Positions 1 through 10,713 of a DNA stretch of 64,000 nt are shown in pieces; within the stretch, counting starts at the first letter, position 1; every line of letters starts with the position of its first letter. A program made the translations under genes and the position numbers. The notes below the pieces were generated by a model. It did no database searches. It had not been told where the DNA came from and saw nothing but the letters and a program-made list of their open reading frames with translations. The stretch comes from Elephas maximus indicus (lineage: Eukaryota; Chordata; Mammalia; Proboscidea; Elephantidae), in contig NC_064821.1 of the NCBI RefSeq assembly GCF_024166365.1, positions 51,983,093 through 52,047,092 on the forward strand, written 5' to 3'.

Positions 1-108
1 ACTTCCTGCGTGTTACTTCCCTCCTCTGTGTCTCAGTTTCCTCATCTGTAAAATGGGGAGGGTGGCACCTACTTCACAGGGTTAGCGTGTGGATGGATTG
101 ATGTAGGG
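1..108 (+). repeat. MIR SINE
   Basis: The core 'cctcatctgtaaaatgggg' and its surroundings match the MIR consensus in sense orientation. The element is cut by the window edge. Confidence 0.8.
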
Positions 109-1402
109 CCTCTGAGGCCCTTCCCGCAGTGCCTGCCTGCAGTCAGGAACAGAGGTTGCTGCATGATGGCAGGCCCTGCTATGCCTGGGTCCTGTTCTCT
201 CACCAGGAATCCCAGGCCTTCCAGAGTTCTAGGCTGTTCTGAAGTCCTCCCTGGTTCTTGCTCTCTGATCCCTGCCCAGCCCCCAGGCCAGCTCTCCTGG
301 CAGCGGATGGGCTCTGGCCACCTTGCACCAGTGTCTTCTCTCCCTTGTGCGGCCACCTGTGACCTTCAGGGCAGGGCCAGGTCTTCCTCAACATCCCACA
401 AGCACTGATTGAGCACCTGCTGTGTGCTGGGCCCTGAGCGTGAGGGAAGGAGGAACTCGAATTGTCTGAGCTTCTATGGGCATTCTGCTTTACAAGGCTC
501 CTGGAGGGGGGCTCCCTGACTCCTCCTGGAACCCTAGGGGAGTCCATGTGATGACCTTCATTCCATAAGGAGATGGCCCTGCAAGGTAGATGACTGGCCT
601 GGACCACATGGCCAGGCTTAGCCCTGGCGGTGACTTCACCAGCCTCGGTTTGTTTGTAGAAGGCTCGGTTCTGTCCCATCTTCCTCCCTCCTCCCAGCAT
701 TGTCCCCATCCCAAGACCCCCCTCACCCCCAAATCCCAAAGACCCTTGAGAGCCTGGCCATCACCCTAATTTGGACTTGGGCACAAAAACATAGTTGCAC
801 TGAGAAATGTTTTGAATTTGATGAGTTTCAAAACCAGGAGCTTGTGTTCCCTTTGCAAGGGGGGTTTTTGTGTTTTGACAGTTTCAAACCTTTTTCCATG
901 AGCTGTCAGCCTCAGTGTCTCATTGAAACCCGCGTTTGCTTTCTTGACATTTTTCTAGTTTTAGAGTTTCCATTGCTGTCTGTCTATATATATTTTTTCT
1001 TCAAACCTTCATGGTAGCAGTTTTGATGAAAGAAAAAGAAGAAAAGCAAAGAAAACACCTTCGCTTAAGAAACCAGACCTGGAACTGAGCGTGGAGACTC
1101 AGTGACGATCACCCTCCCTCAGAGCCAATACTGGCTCCCTTGAGGGTCCCCTGGGGTCTGGGATGCCAGGTCCGAGATGAAGGAGAGGCCAGGATAAGCA
1201 CGCAGAGCACAGGATGAGGGCTGACTGAGCAAGGTGGAGCTCCTGTCCCTGGAGCAGCGGGTGCTGATGGGGCGAAGGCACATGGATTCATCTGCTGACG
1301 CGTCTGTTCAGATGGTCTTCACTGAGCACTTCCTAGGTGCAGGCTCTGTGCTGGGAACAGGAACTGGCCTTGTTTTCCAAGCTGTCAGTCTCATGTCAAT
1401 TA
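109..1402. other. TNFRSF8 intron, mostly unrecognised
   Basis: No exon, RNA gene or clear repeat was seen. Short stretches near 390-440 and 1304-1370 resemble the end of L2 in antisense ('gagcacctgctgtgtgctgg'). A purine-rich run lies at 1026-1062. Confidence 0.5.
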
Positions 1403-1414
1403 CTGTCACATTCT

Positions 1415-1589
1415 GTTGTTGTTAGTTGCCACTCGCAGAGTAAGACTACTTGACAGGGTTTTCAAGGCTGTGACCTTTCGGAAGCAGATTGCCAGGCCTT
1501 TCTTCTGAGGTATTTCTGGGTGGGTTCAAACCGCCAACCTTTTGGCTAGTGGTTGAGTGCTTAACTGTTTGTGCCACCCAGGGACTCCA
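1415..1589 (-). mobile_element. AfroSINE
   Basis: Antisense AfroSINE. The 3' tail (tgttgttgttagttgcc) comes first and the tRNA-like head (cacccagggactcc) last. The 12-bp sequence ctgtcacattct flanks it at 1403-1414 and 1590-1601, consistent with a target-site duplication. Confidence 0.9.
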
Positions 1590-1601
1590 CTGTCACATTC
1601 T

Positions 1602-2009
1602 GTTGTTATTGTTGCTGTTGTGTGCCATCGAGTTGATTCCGACTTATAGCGACCCCACGTGACAGAGTAGAGCTGCCCCAGAGGGTTTTCTACACTGTCA
1701 TCTTTATGGGGAGGAGCCCTGGTGACGTAGTGGTTAAGTGCTCCATTGCTAACCGAAAGGTTGGAGGTTCAAGTGGTCAGGAGAAAGATGTGACAGCCGG
1801 CTTCCGTAAAGATGACAGCCTTGGAAACCCTATGGGGCAGTTCTACCCTGTCTTACAGGGTCACTATGGATCAGAATGGACTCGATGGCAATGGGAATCT
1901 TTACAGGAGCAGATCTCCAGGTCTTTTCTACCACGGAGTCACTGGTAGATTTGAACCACCAACCTTTCAATTAGCAGCTGAGTGCTTAACATTTGTGCTA
2001 CCAGGGCTC
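1602..2009 (-). mobile_element. AfroSINE, interrupted by a second AfroSINE
   Basis: Antisense AfroSINE in two blocks, about 1602-1699 and 1909-2009, split by the plus-strand copy at 1714-1895. Copies of ctgtcacattct at 1590-1601 and 2010-2021 flank the composite. The SINE text continues across the inserted copy without loss. Confidence 0.85.
1714..1895 (+). mobile_element. AfroSINE nested in AfroSINE
   Basis: Full sense AfroSINE, from gagccctggtgacgtagtgg to the tail 'ctcgatggcaatggg'. Flanks of about 13 bp (atctttatggggag on the left, atctttacaggag on the right) look like a slightly diverged target duplication within the host SINE. Confidence 0.85.
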
Positions 2010-2109
2010 CTGTCACATTCTAGAAGGGGCTAAAGGCAAACAGGTTGGGAGTGTGTGCCCCACCCCTCCATCACCTGGAACTCTAGGGCCGGGGGATCTC
2101 ATGGTGCTT

Positions 2110-2350
2110 AAACAGTGCCTACTGGATGCTTACCAACCAGCTCCAGAATTGATTTGACTTCATTGCCTGTGTCCTTGGTGGCAGGCAATGGCGAAGACTT
2201 ATCCCATTTTATTCCTCCCAGCAGCCTTGGGAGGCAGGTACTGTTACTGTCCCATTTCACAGATAAGGAGACTGAGACACAGGAAGATACCTTAAAGTAA
2301 CTTGTCTAAGGCTGCTTGGTTAATAAGCAGTAGGATTAGAATTTTGTGGT
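2110..2350 (-). repeat. MIR SINE, antisense
   Basis: The MIR antisense core 'ttcacagataaggagactg' is preceded by the typical 'ggcaggtactgttact' segment. The part before 2195 is poorly preserved. Confidence 0.7.
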
Positions 2351-2377
2351 TGTTGAGATTTTGGTTTAAAAAGGGTT

Positions 2378-2565
2378 TCTCTACCTCAGCACAATTGACA
2401 TTGGGACCAGATAATTTTTTGTTGTGGGGACTGTCCTGTGCATTGTAGGATGTTTAGTAGCCTCTATTTTTTTTTTTATCTATCAGACACCAATAACATC
2501 TCCCCAGTTGTGTTAACCCAAAATGCCTCCAGACATCACCGAATGTCCCACTGGTCTAAATTCTT
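2378..2565 (-). mobile_element. MER20-like hAT-Charlie element
   Basis: Starts with a form of 'tttctcaacctcagcac' and contains 'ctgtcctgtgcattgtagga' and 'cctccagacatc'. This is the antisense of the 219-bp MER20 consensus as I recall it. Confidence 0.75.
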
Positions 2566-2639
2566 TTAAGTTTTCATTTTAATGGTCACCAGAGTCATTA
2601 TTTTGTCTTGTATTACAGACAGGTTTTAAGTTGAAAACG

Positions 2640-3560
2640 TTTTTTGTCGTTGTGAAAAATTTCAAACTTACAGAAAAGTCCTAAGTCCAGTAAAAAAAGA
2701 GCTTATTTTTCCCTTGCTAAGAGCCTGTTGCTAACTTGCCTTATGACCCCCAAATACTTTAGTGTGTGTTTCATATAAACAAGGGCAATTTTTTACACAA
2801 CTGTAATAAAACTATCGAAACCAAGGAGTTGACATTGATGCATTGACCACCAGCTAATCCTTAGATCCTTTTGAGTTTTTTCATTTGTCCCAGTAAGGCC
2901 CTTTTATAGCAGAAGAATCCAGTTCAGAGTTAAGTGTTCAATTTAGTTGTCAAGTCTTTTTGTTGTTGTTAGTTGCTATCGAGTTGGCTACAACTCATGG
3001 TGACCTTATGTATCTCAGAATGAAACGTTGCCTAGTCCTGTGCCGTCTTCATGCTTGTTGGTGTGTTTGATTCCATTTAGTCTCTTCAGTCTGGAACAGT
3101 TCCTCAGTCTTCCCCTTGACTTTCACAACTTCGACACTTTTGAGGAGTATCCCGGTGATTTTGTGAATGCCCCTCACTTTGGGTTTGTCTGATGCTTCCT
3201 TGTGCGTGGTCTCAGGTTGTACACCGTTGGCAGGAAGATTCTGGAAGTGATGCTGAGCTCTGCTCATTGTAGCTTTCCAGGTTTCAGCTTATTCCTTTCC
3301 TGGCTATGTTTGCTTTGCACAATCGAGGTGGTGTTGGCCAGGTTTCTCCACTGGGAAGTTACTCTCCGCTTCTTGGTAATTACTAAGTACTTCGTGGAAA
3401 GATACTTCGAGACTGTGTAAATAACCAGTTCTTCATCAAACTTTCATCTTATTCATTTATATATTTATGTCTGTGTGGGCTTGCAGACTTTTATTCAGTG
3501 GGTTATAATCTGTTACTATCATTATTTTGATGCTGAAATTGTCCCTGATTAGGCCAGTGG
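2640..3560 (-). mobile_element. Old L1 (L1M-type) 3' end, antisense
   Basis: Diagnostic L1M antisense text includes 'aatactttagtgtgtgttt', 'ggaacagttcctcagtcttc' and 'ttgggtttgtctgatg'. An RTE tail interrupts it at about 2961-3074. Confidence 0.7.
2961..3074 (-). mobile_element. RTE LINE 3' tail inserted in L1M
   Basis: The fragment begins with the RTE 3' tail in antisense (tgttgttgttagttgc) and runs through 'cctagtcctgtgccgtctt'. The host L1M text resumes directly afterwards, so the RTE copy is the younger of the two. Confidence 0.7.
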
Positions 3561-3643
3561 GAGCCCCTTCAAGCAAGCTCCTGTGTCCCTTTTACATTCC
3601 TCCACCCTTCTGTTGTTTGAGCACTTCTTTGCTTTAAGATGTT

Positions 3644-4186
3644 TGTCTTAGTTATCTAGCGCTGCTATAACAGAAATACCACAGGTGGATGGCTTTAACA
3701 AACAGAAACTTATTCTCTCGGAGTCTAGTAGGCTAGAAGACTGAATCGGGGTGTCAGCTCCAGGGGAAGCCTTTCTCTCTCTGTTGACTCTGGAGAAAGG
3801 TCTTTATCATCAATCTTCCTCTGCTCTAGGAGCATCTCAGCATGGGGCTCTGGGTCCAAGGACTCACTCTGCTTCTGGTACTACTTTCTTGGTGGTATAA
3901 GGTCCCCCTGTCTCTCTACTCACTTTTCTTTTTTATGTCTTGAAAGAGATTGACTCAAAAAGTAACCTAAAAAAAAAAAAGTAACCTAATCTTTTAGATT
4001 GGGTCCTGCTTCATGAACATGACTGCCTCTAATCCTGCCTCATTAACATCATAGCGGTAGGATTTACAACACAGAGGATAATCACATCAGATGACAAAAT
4101 GGTGGTTAATCACACGGTACTGGGAACCATGGCTTAGCCAAGTTGACGTGACATTTTGGGTGGGGGACACAATTCAGTCTATAACA
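3644..4186 (-). mobile_element. MaLR-type LTR (ERVL-MaLR), antisense
   Basis: A solitary LTR of about 540 bp. On the minus strand it starts with tgttatagactgaattgtgt and ends in ...aca, the MaLR terminal pattern. Flanking pentamers atgtt (3639-3643) and ttgtt (4187-4191) differ at one base, consistent with a 5-bp duplication. The poly(A) area reads as 'aacagaaacttattctctcg' on the plus strand. No coding sequence. Confidence 0.7.
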
Positions 4187-4879
4187 TTGTTCCAGGCTTA
4201 TCTTGTACTTTCCCTGCCCCAGCCCTGAAACTAGCCACTTCTCCAGAGAAGCCCTGGTAGGGCCAGGATTTGAATCTAGCGGTGCCTGCCACCAAAGCCT
4301 GGCTGAACCTCTGTGTCAATCTGCTTCTTTGGATTTATTCTGCTTCCTGAATATCAGCCCAGAGGGGGGATGGGGCTGGAAGGGAGAGAACGAAGTAGTT
4401 GGAAGGGCAGAGAGCTTTAAATCATGTGTCAGAGATCATGTACTCCATGAGAGTGGCCTTCGGAGCAGCCTTGGGATACTGAGCACTGGTTCTAGGGGGC
4501 TCCAGGGGCCCAGCATGTTCTGAACTTGTGTCCTAGAGTGCCAGATGGGTTTTACGAGAAGATCATTGTTCTTTTAAAAAGCAAACAAACCAATACATGA
4601 ACACAATGGACTGAAGCAACACTTTTAGGGGAAAAGCACTCATGAAGTTTGACCTTTGTGCTTGGCAAGGTTTGCTTTGGGTCTCTATCAAAGCACACTT
4701 GGGCCGTGACAAGGCTGTAGGCAGGTGTCAACACCTTCTTTGCCTTTATGTTATTTTGCACTTGTTTCTGAGAATCAGTATCAAATGCTGATTTTCTTTC
4801 GGGGTGATGGAGTGCCAAGCCATGCCAACAACCTGGGCTTTGGGCAGAACCTACTATGTACTTGCTGGCATCCTTTCTG
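4187..4879. other. No recognised feature
   Basis: Intronic sequence of TNFRSF8. The ORFs here have no recognisable family and look like chance frames. Confidence 0.5.
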
Positions 4880-6090
4880 ATTTTTCAAAAATTTCAGTAG
4901 GCTTTATGTTGTAGGACAGTTTTAGATTTACAGAAAACCTGAAAAAATAGTACAAAGGGTTCCCACATACCCCACACACAGTTCTCCCAATTATTAACAT
5001 CTTCCATTTTCATGTGAAAACATCTGCCACAATGAGTGAACCAATATCAGTATATTACTATTAACTAAATTCCATGTTTTATTCCAATTTCCTTAGTTTT
5101 CCCTCATGTCCTTTTTCTGTCCCAGCATCCCATCCAGGATACCACATTATGTTTCATTGTCATATCTCCTTAGGCCCGCTCCTCTTGGCTGTGACAGTTC
5201 CCTTGTGTTTGATGCCCTTGGCAGTCCTCAGGCGTCCTGGTCAGGTGTATAGTAGGATGCTGTTCAAGTGGAATTTGTCTGATGTTTTTGTCATAACCAT
5301 ACTGATGATAATAGATTTTGAGGAGAAAGACCATGGAGGTGAAGTGCCATTCTCATCATATCATATAGAGAGTCCATGTTCTCAACGTGACTTATCACTG
5401 GGCACCTTCACTGTTTTTTGTTTTAATTGTGGTAAAAAACGTATAACAAAACATTTGCCAATTCAGCATTAAAAAAATCATTTATTTTATTTACCTTTGT
5501 TGAAAATCTACACAATAAAACACACACTGATTTGACAATTTCTACATGTACAATTCAGTGACATTCGTTATATTCAACCATTCTCACCTGTCTTTTCTGA
5601 GGTGTTCCTCCTCTATTAACATAAAAGCTCCACTGCCTCCTAAGCTTCCTGTCTAAACTTTTGAGTTGCTGTTGTCAGTTTGTTCTCGTACAGGTAGTTC
5701 TTAAAGGGGCACAATGCTCAAGGAAGACATTCTGTACTAATTAAGCTGAAATATTGTTTGGTTTAAAGAAGACTTCAGGGGGTACTTTTGGATTAAGTTT
5801 TAAAGTTTAAAGATTATCTCAGGACAATAATTTTGGGGGTTTATCTACTCTCCATGGATCTAGAAAGCTTGCCTGAATTCTATGAGCCTTTGGAATTCTG
5901 TTCTATATTTCCCCCTTTTGATCAGAATTCTTCTATAAATCTTCAATCAAAATATTCAGTAATGGTAGCAAGGCTGCCAATGCAACAATTTTTATATGTT
6001 CAATTTAATGACACTGATTACATTCATCATGTTGTCCAACTGTCACCACCATCCTTTTCCCAATTATTCCACCACCACTAACAGAAACTC
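4880..6090 (-). mobile_element. Composite of old L1 3' ends, antisense
   Basis: Three L1-like blocks: 4890-5215 (near 'cagaaaacctgaaaaaatag'), 5400-5640 ('ctacatgtacaattcagtga') and 5990-6080 ('caactgtcaccaccatcc'). Between 5690 and 5990 lies a different 3'-UTR-like text that I associate with younger afrotherian L1. The order suggests a later L1 tail inside an older one. Confidence 0.6.
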
Positions 6091-6306
6091 AGCAGCCACA
6101 TTGTGGAAACGAGGCACGGTCCCCCAAGGTGACCACTTGGCTGGGAGCAGCAGTTATTAGGGCCAGTGTAGGCCCCTGGGTGGCACAAACTGCACCTAAC
6201 TACAAACCGAAATGTTGGCAGTTCAAACCCACCCCATGGCACCATGGAAGAAAGGCCTGACAATCTGTAAAGAGTACAGCCAAGAAAACTTAATGGAACT
6301 CAGTAT
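6091..6306 (+). mobile_element. AfroSINE with 5' extension, copy 1
   Basis: The AfroSINE body starts near 6170 (cccctgggtggcacaaac) and stops early near 6306 without the usual tail. The 80 bp before it (6091-6170, including 'cggtcccccaaggtgacc') recur almost unchanged before the SINE at 7029. See findings. Confidence 0.75.
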
Positions 6307-6345
6307 CAAAAGCTTTGTTTTGATATCTCATTTACTGTTTAAAAA

Positions 6346-6440
6346 ATCTGTCCAGAGTTAGTGTGCTACGTCCTGTTGTCCAGAGGAGAGGACTAAGGCT
6401 CAGAGAGGTGAAGTCATTCTGGCCAGAGTGTCATGGCCCG
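6346..6440 (-). repeat. MIR fragment, antisense
   Basis: The stretch 'ggactaaggctcagagaggt' with flanking text fits the MIR antisense core. Confidence 0.55.
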
Positions 6441-6474
6441 TACATGCCCCCCCTGCCCCCCCATGCATGTAAAG

Positions 6475-6790
6475 CTGCCCCATTGTTTGGCACTTGGCTT
6501 GTTTTCCATTTTTTGGTGATTATAAATGTCACTGCTGTGCATGCCTTTTTGTTTTCTTTTGGGTTATTTCCTGATGGTGTGTTCCCCAAACAGGAATTAC
6601 TGGGTCGAAGGGTGTGTGAAGTTTTCACTGCCAGATGGCTCTTGAGAAAGGTGGAACCAATTTGTCACTGGGCCTGAGCAGCCCAGTGCCCTTGTCTGCT
6701 CACTTCCTCTCCAACACCGAGTTTTATCACTCTTCTTTTTTATTTTCACTTATTATCTTGTTACTTTGTCACATACCTTCACTTTTTTTT
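6475..6790 (-). mobile_element. Old L1 fragment, antisense
   Basis: Contains forms of 'aattactgggtcgaagggt' and 'ggtggaaccaatttg', typical of L1M 3' sequence in antisense. Confidence 0.6.
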
Positions 6791-6945
6791 TTGGTCTCTG
6801 GCCACACCAATGACTTGGCACCAAATAATAGTTGGCTGTTTTCAAAACTCAAAAGCACTCTCAAGGGACAAGGATTTGGCTTCTCTGACATTGCGTAAAA
6901 GAACATGCCTCAGGCCACAAGAGCATTTCCTTTGTGGTGGCTTGG

Positions 6946-7228
6946 GCAGTGGCTGCCTTGTGGGAACGAGGCATGGTCCCCCAAGGTGACCACTTTGCTG
7001 GGAACAGCAGTTATTAGTGCAAGTGTTGGTCCCTGGGTGGCACAAACCGTGCACAAGTGCTAACCAAAACATTGACGGTTCAGACCCACCCAGCAGCGCC
7101 ACAGAAGGAAGGCCTGGTGATCTGCTTCTGTAAAGATTACAGTCAAGAAAACTCCATGGAGCTCAGTTCTCCTCTCTAACACGTGGAGTCACCATGAGTT
7201 GGAATCAGCTCCATGGCAATGAGTCTGT
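6946..7228 (+). mobile_element. AfroSINE with 5' extension, copy 2
   Basis: The extension at 6946-7028 precedes a full AfroSINE (7029-7228) ending 'ccatggcaatgagtc' plus a T-run. The extension matches 6091-6170 at about 85-90 percent by eye; the sequences upstream of the two extensions differ. Confidence 0.8.
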
Positions 7229-7378
7229 TTTTTTTTAAGCCTGGTGTGTTTGCTAAATGAAGAATCAGTAGGGTTATTTTATACAACTTCTTTTGACCAT
7301 GGGTTGCTGTAGCAAAATACCACAAAGTGAGTGGCTTAAAACAACAGAAATTTATTTTCTCACAGCTCTGAAGGCTGT

Positions 7379-7703
7379 TTTTGTTAGTTGCCATTCAGTC
7401 AGCTCCTACTCATGGCAACCTTACGTGTAACATAAGGAAGTGTTGCCCAGTCCTGCACCATCTTCATGGTTGTTGGTATGTTTGGGCCCATTTTTATGGC
7501 TATTGTGTCAATCCATCTCATTGAGAGTTTCCCTTATTTTCGTTGACTCTCTACCAACCCTCATGTCCTTTTCTAGTGATTGATCTTTCCCCATGATGTG
7601 TCCAAAGTAAGTGAACCAATGTCTTACCATCGTTGCTTCTAAGGAGCATTCTGGTTGTATTTCTTCTAAGGCTGACTTGTTCATTCTTTTGGCAGACCGT
7701 GAT
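7379..7703 (-). mobile_element. RTE LINE 3' fragment
   Basis: Antisense RTE from the tail (tgttagttgccattcagtc) to 'cattcttttggcagaccgtg'. This corresponds to the C-terminal part of the RTE ORF and is degenerate. Confidence 0.8.
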
Positions 7704-7968
7704 ACAGACTAGATGTCCTAAATCAAAACTAGAAGCCTGAAATCAAGCTATTAGCAGGGCCGTGCTCTCTCAAGGCTCTAGGGGAAGATCCTTCCTTATT
7801 TCTCCCAGCTTCTGGTAGCCCCAGACATTCCTTGGCTTGCGGCATCTTTACTCCAGTATCTATGTCCATCTTCACATGGCTGTCTTCCTTATGTGTCTCT
7901 GTGTCTTTTTCCTCTGTTTATAAGGATACCAGTCATATGGGATTAAGACCCACCTCATTTAATTTAAG

Positions 7969-8170
7969 GAGCCCTGGTAGCACAGCGGTTAAGCGCTTGA
8001 CTGCTAACCAAGAGGTCGGTGGTTTGAACCCACCAGCTGCTCGCTCTATGGGAGAAAGATGTGGTGGTCTGCTTCTGTAAAGATTTACAGCCTCGGAAAC
8101 CCTATGGGGAAGTTCTACTCTGTCCTATCGGGTTGCTATGAGTTGGAATTGACTTGACAGCAATGGCTTT
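7969..8170 (+). mobile_element. AfroSINE
   Basis: Complete sense copy: gagccctggtagcacagcgg head with A-box-like sequence, B-box-like 'ggtttgaaccc', 'ctctgtcctat' body and a degenerate tail. Confidence 0.92.
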
Positions 8171-8291
8171 TAGTTCATCTTAACTTGCTTATATCTGCAA
8201 AGATCCTATTTCCAAACAAGGTCACATTTACAGTACCTGGAATTAGGACTTGAACATATCTTTTGGGGGGATGTAATTCAGCCCATAACAA

Positions 8292-9528
8292 CCAGCATTC
8301 TGGCCTGTCTCCCCATCAGATCTTTCTACCTGCTGATGATCACTTCCATTTAAAAGACACACGTAAGGGTGTTTCCCAAACTGACCTGGTGTCTCAGTGG
8401 CATTTTTATATTGCCAGTCTTACTTGTGCTATCTTGGTTGATTGGCCTTCAGGGAGTATTCAGCTAGGATCCATGGCCAATGGCTTCCCGGAGCTAATGA
8501 AACCAGTGTGTTTGGGAGGTGATTTGGCTGCATGCTGGCATCTTGTAGCCGGTTTCTCTAGTCGGGTGTGCACGCCTAGCAAGCCATACGCCAGGAATCT
8601 GTGGCTGGCCTCCTCGGGAGTTGTTAAATGCTGTGTGTCCTGCCAAGAACCTCTGTGACTGGGAGGTGATTTGCTTGCAGATAGACTAGATGCCTGGGTA
8701 CCCTCTATGGTGTTCTCTGAAGGCCAGTGGGTCATGGGTAAATGTCAGTGTACACTTGGCTGTGACTTGGTACCCTAGATTAAAAGAAATCTTAGAGTGG
8801 AGGGTTGGGGCATGGAATGGACGATAAAGCCTGCATCCTAGGAATCACTGCCAGAAATTAAAATACCCCCGGAGCCCACAAAAGGCAAAGGAAGTGGGGT
8901 GAATTAGAAGTTGTAGAAAATAATAGAAAAACGAACTCAGGTTGGCTTCAGCCCAAAAGGCCCTGGAGTGGACTGGTCTCAGGCATGTCTGGATGCAGTG
9001 TTCAGCCAAGGTCCCCAGACTCCATCCTCTCTCTGTCACCTGCAGTGAGGTCTTCCCTGTGAGTTCCACATGGAGCTTTGGGCAGCTCTGGATTCTCCAG
9101 ATCCTGGAGCCTGCAGAGGGGGGCAGACCCACTTCTGACCCCACAGAAGCCTCCTTGGCTCTGGTTGGGAGGGGCATCTCTGTGTTCCCCATTACAGTGT
9201 GTTGTGGGGGGGGGGGGTCCTGAAGGCTGATAGGCTTGAAGTGAGAGTGGCCAGGGGACAGTGGTTCCCCAGAGCTGCCAACCCCAATGACTGCCCACTG
9301 CTGGGGAGGTTGGCACAGAGAGGTGAACCCCTGTGCCTGGGGTCTGCGGGGATGGGGATGGGGATGCTGATTCTCAAAACTCATGTGTTGTTCTACAGAC
9401 CAAGGGTCTGGCCTCTGGGTGGAACTCAGCACCACTGACCATCCAGGGGGCCTTTGCCAACAGGTGGGTGGGGCCAGGTGGCTGCCGGGGTCTCTGTGGT
9501 GAAATCACTGCTCATTCTTTTTTTCCAG
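8292..9528. other. TNFRSF8 intron, no recognised feature
   Basis: No exon could be matched to the CD30 membrane or juxtamembrane region here. A splice-acceptor look-alike (ttgttctacag, ending near 9399) leads into sequence unlike CD30. A run of 13 G occurs at about 9206-9218. Confidence 0.5.
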
Positions 9529-9554
9529 ATTCCAGGCCTGGGAGGAAGCCCACA
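9529..9554 (+). CDS. TNFRSF8: TNFRSF8 small cytoplasmic exon (26 nt)
   Basis: The acceptor is a polypyrimidine tract ending ttccag at 9528, and the donor is gtaagc from 9555. With one base from the previous exon it encodes DSRPGRKPT, matching human DSRPRRSST in the CD30 juxtamembrane tail. It ends in phase 0, as the next exon requires. The alignment continues across the junction with no gap, which is the main reason to accept so small an exon. The preceding exon was not found in the window. Confidence 0.8.
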
Positions 9555-9964
9555 GTAAGCAACCCCTCCCCTGCCCTTGCTCCAGCTTCAAGCCTCTAAA
9601 CCTTCTTCCCTAGGAGACCTGTAGGGCGAGTCATGTGCCCCCCAAACAGCTTGGGGTGGTGCGGCTCCCCGGAGGTTCAGGCAGGGTCTGCCCCACTGCA
9701 GGGAGCTCTGTGCACAGGGTAGGGGGGACCTGGCCCGGGGCCTCAGCCCTCCTCCCTGCCCCCAGAGCAGCCTCCAGCTCCTGGCTTAGCCTGCCGGGGA
9801 CTTCCAGAGGGGCCTGCCAGACAGCAGATCTGGTTTTGGCCACGTTGGGTGCCAGGTCTAGTCAGAAGGAGGCCTGGGCTTATTTTCCTCTTTCTCTGTA
9901 ACTCCTCCGTGGGTCCTTCCTTAAAGCTGGGATAAGAAATCGATAGCATGAATTAAAAAGGAAA
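9555..9964. other. TNFRSF8 intron, no recognised feature
   Basis: G+C-rich intronic sequence with no repeat or exon that I recognise. Confidence 0.5.
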
Positions 9965-10208
9965 ATTAGCTCCCATGTGCTAAGCCCTTACTGTGCACCA
10001 GGCTGCTTGCTTTGTGCTTTATAGAAGTTATCTCCTGTGATCAGAGGTGGGTACTGTAATCCTATTTTACAGAGGAGGAAACAGAGGGGCCCAGAGAGGC
10101 CAGATGGGGGCCTAAAGCCACACAGTTGGAAATTTTAGATCGATTCGGATTTAAGTCCTGGTTTGTGTGACTCCAAGGCCCGTGCTCTGTCACCGTGGGC
10201 TGCCTCCT
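9965..10208 (-). repeat. MIR SINE, antisense
   Basis: Nearly full-length MIR in antisense with the core 'tattttacagaggaggaaac' and the B-box end near 10180. Confidence 0.85.
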
Positions 10209-10538
10209 AATAGTGAGAAAGTATTCATCTACTTTTATCAATGCTCATGGTGTGCCATGCACTGGGTGGGGGCTTTGCAAACATTACCATGAATTCTTAG
10301 AGCCACACAGCATAGGAGCCCCACCCTGGTGCCGTTCCCTGTGACCAGCTCCCCAGGGCCAGTGCAGAGCGTGAGGGCCCATCAGGAGGTGTGGGGCCAG
10401 GCTCTCGTATGGCGGGGTCTCCAGTGACTGTGGTTCACTCCTGCAGTAAGTGTCACTGGGGACCAGGGGCTGGTGCAGTGGGAGGGTTTCCAGGAGGCAG
10501 TGGGCCAGGAGCTGACACCTTACAGACTTTTCTGGAGT

Positions 10539-10713
10539 GAGACTGCCAGGGTTCAAGTTCTGGCCTAGACATTTCCTAACTGTATAACTCTGAGCAAATT
10601 ACTTGACTCCTCTGGGCCTCAGTTTCCTGATCTGTAAAATGGGGTGGTTGTTGAGGATTAATAAATGTCAAGGACTCAGGAGAGGGTAAGCACTGTATAA
10701 GTTGCTGGCTATT
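10539..10713 (+). repeat. MIR SINE
   Basis: Sense MIR with 'cagtttcctgatctgtaaaa' and the 'aggattaataaatg' segment. Confidence 0.85.

Larger units (their letters stand above)
7275..8291 (-). mobile_element. MLT1-type MaLR LTR, antisense, with two insertions
   Basis: MLT1 text runs from 'tgctgtagcaaaataccac' to 'ggatgtaattcagcccataa'. It is broken at 7379-7703 by an RTE fragment and at 7969-8170 by an AfroSINE. Removing both leaves a continuous LTR of roughly 490 bp. Non-coding. Confidence 0.8.

Noticed and set aside
7969..8060. tRNA genes at AfroSINE heads
   Set aside because: The heads are tRNA-like only; they are followed by the SINE body and do not fold as tRNAs.
9389..9470. Missing upstream TNFRSF8 exon after a ttctacag acceptor
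   Set aside because: The translation after this site does not resemble the CD30 membrane-proximal tail in any frame, and no fitting donor was found.
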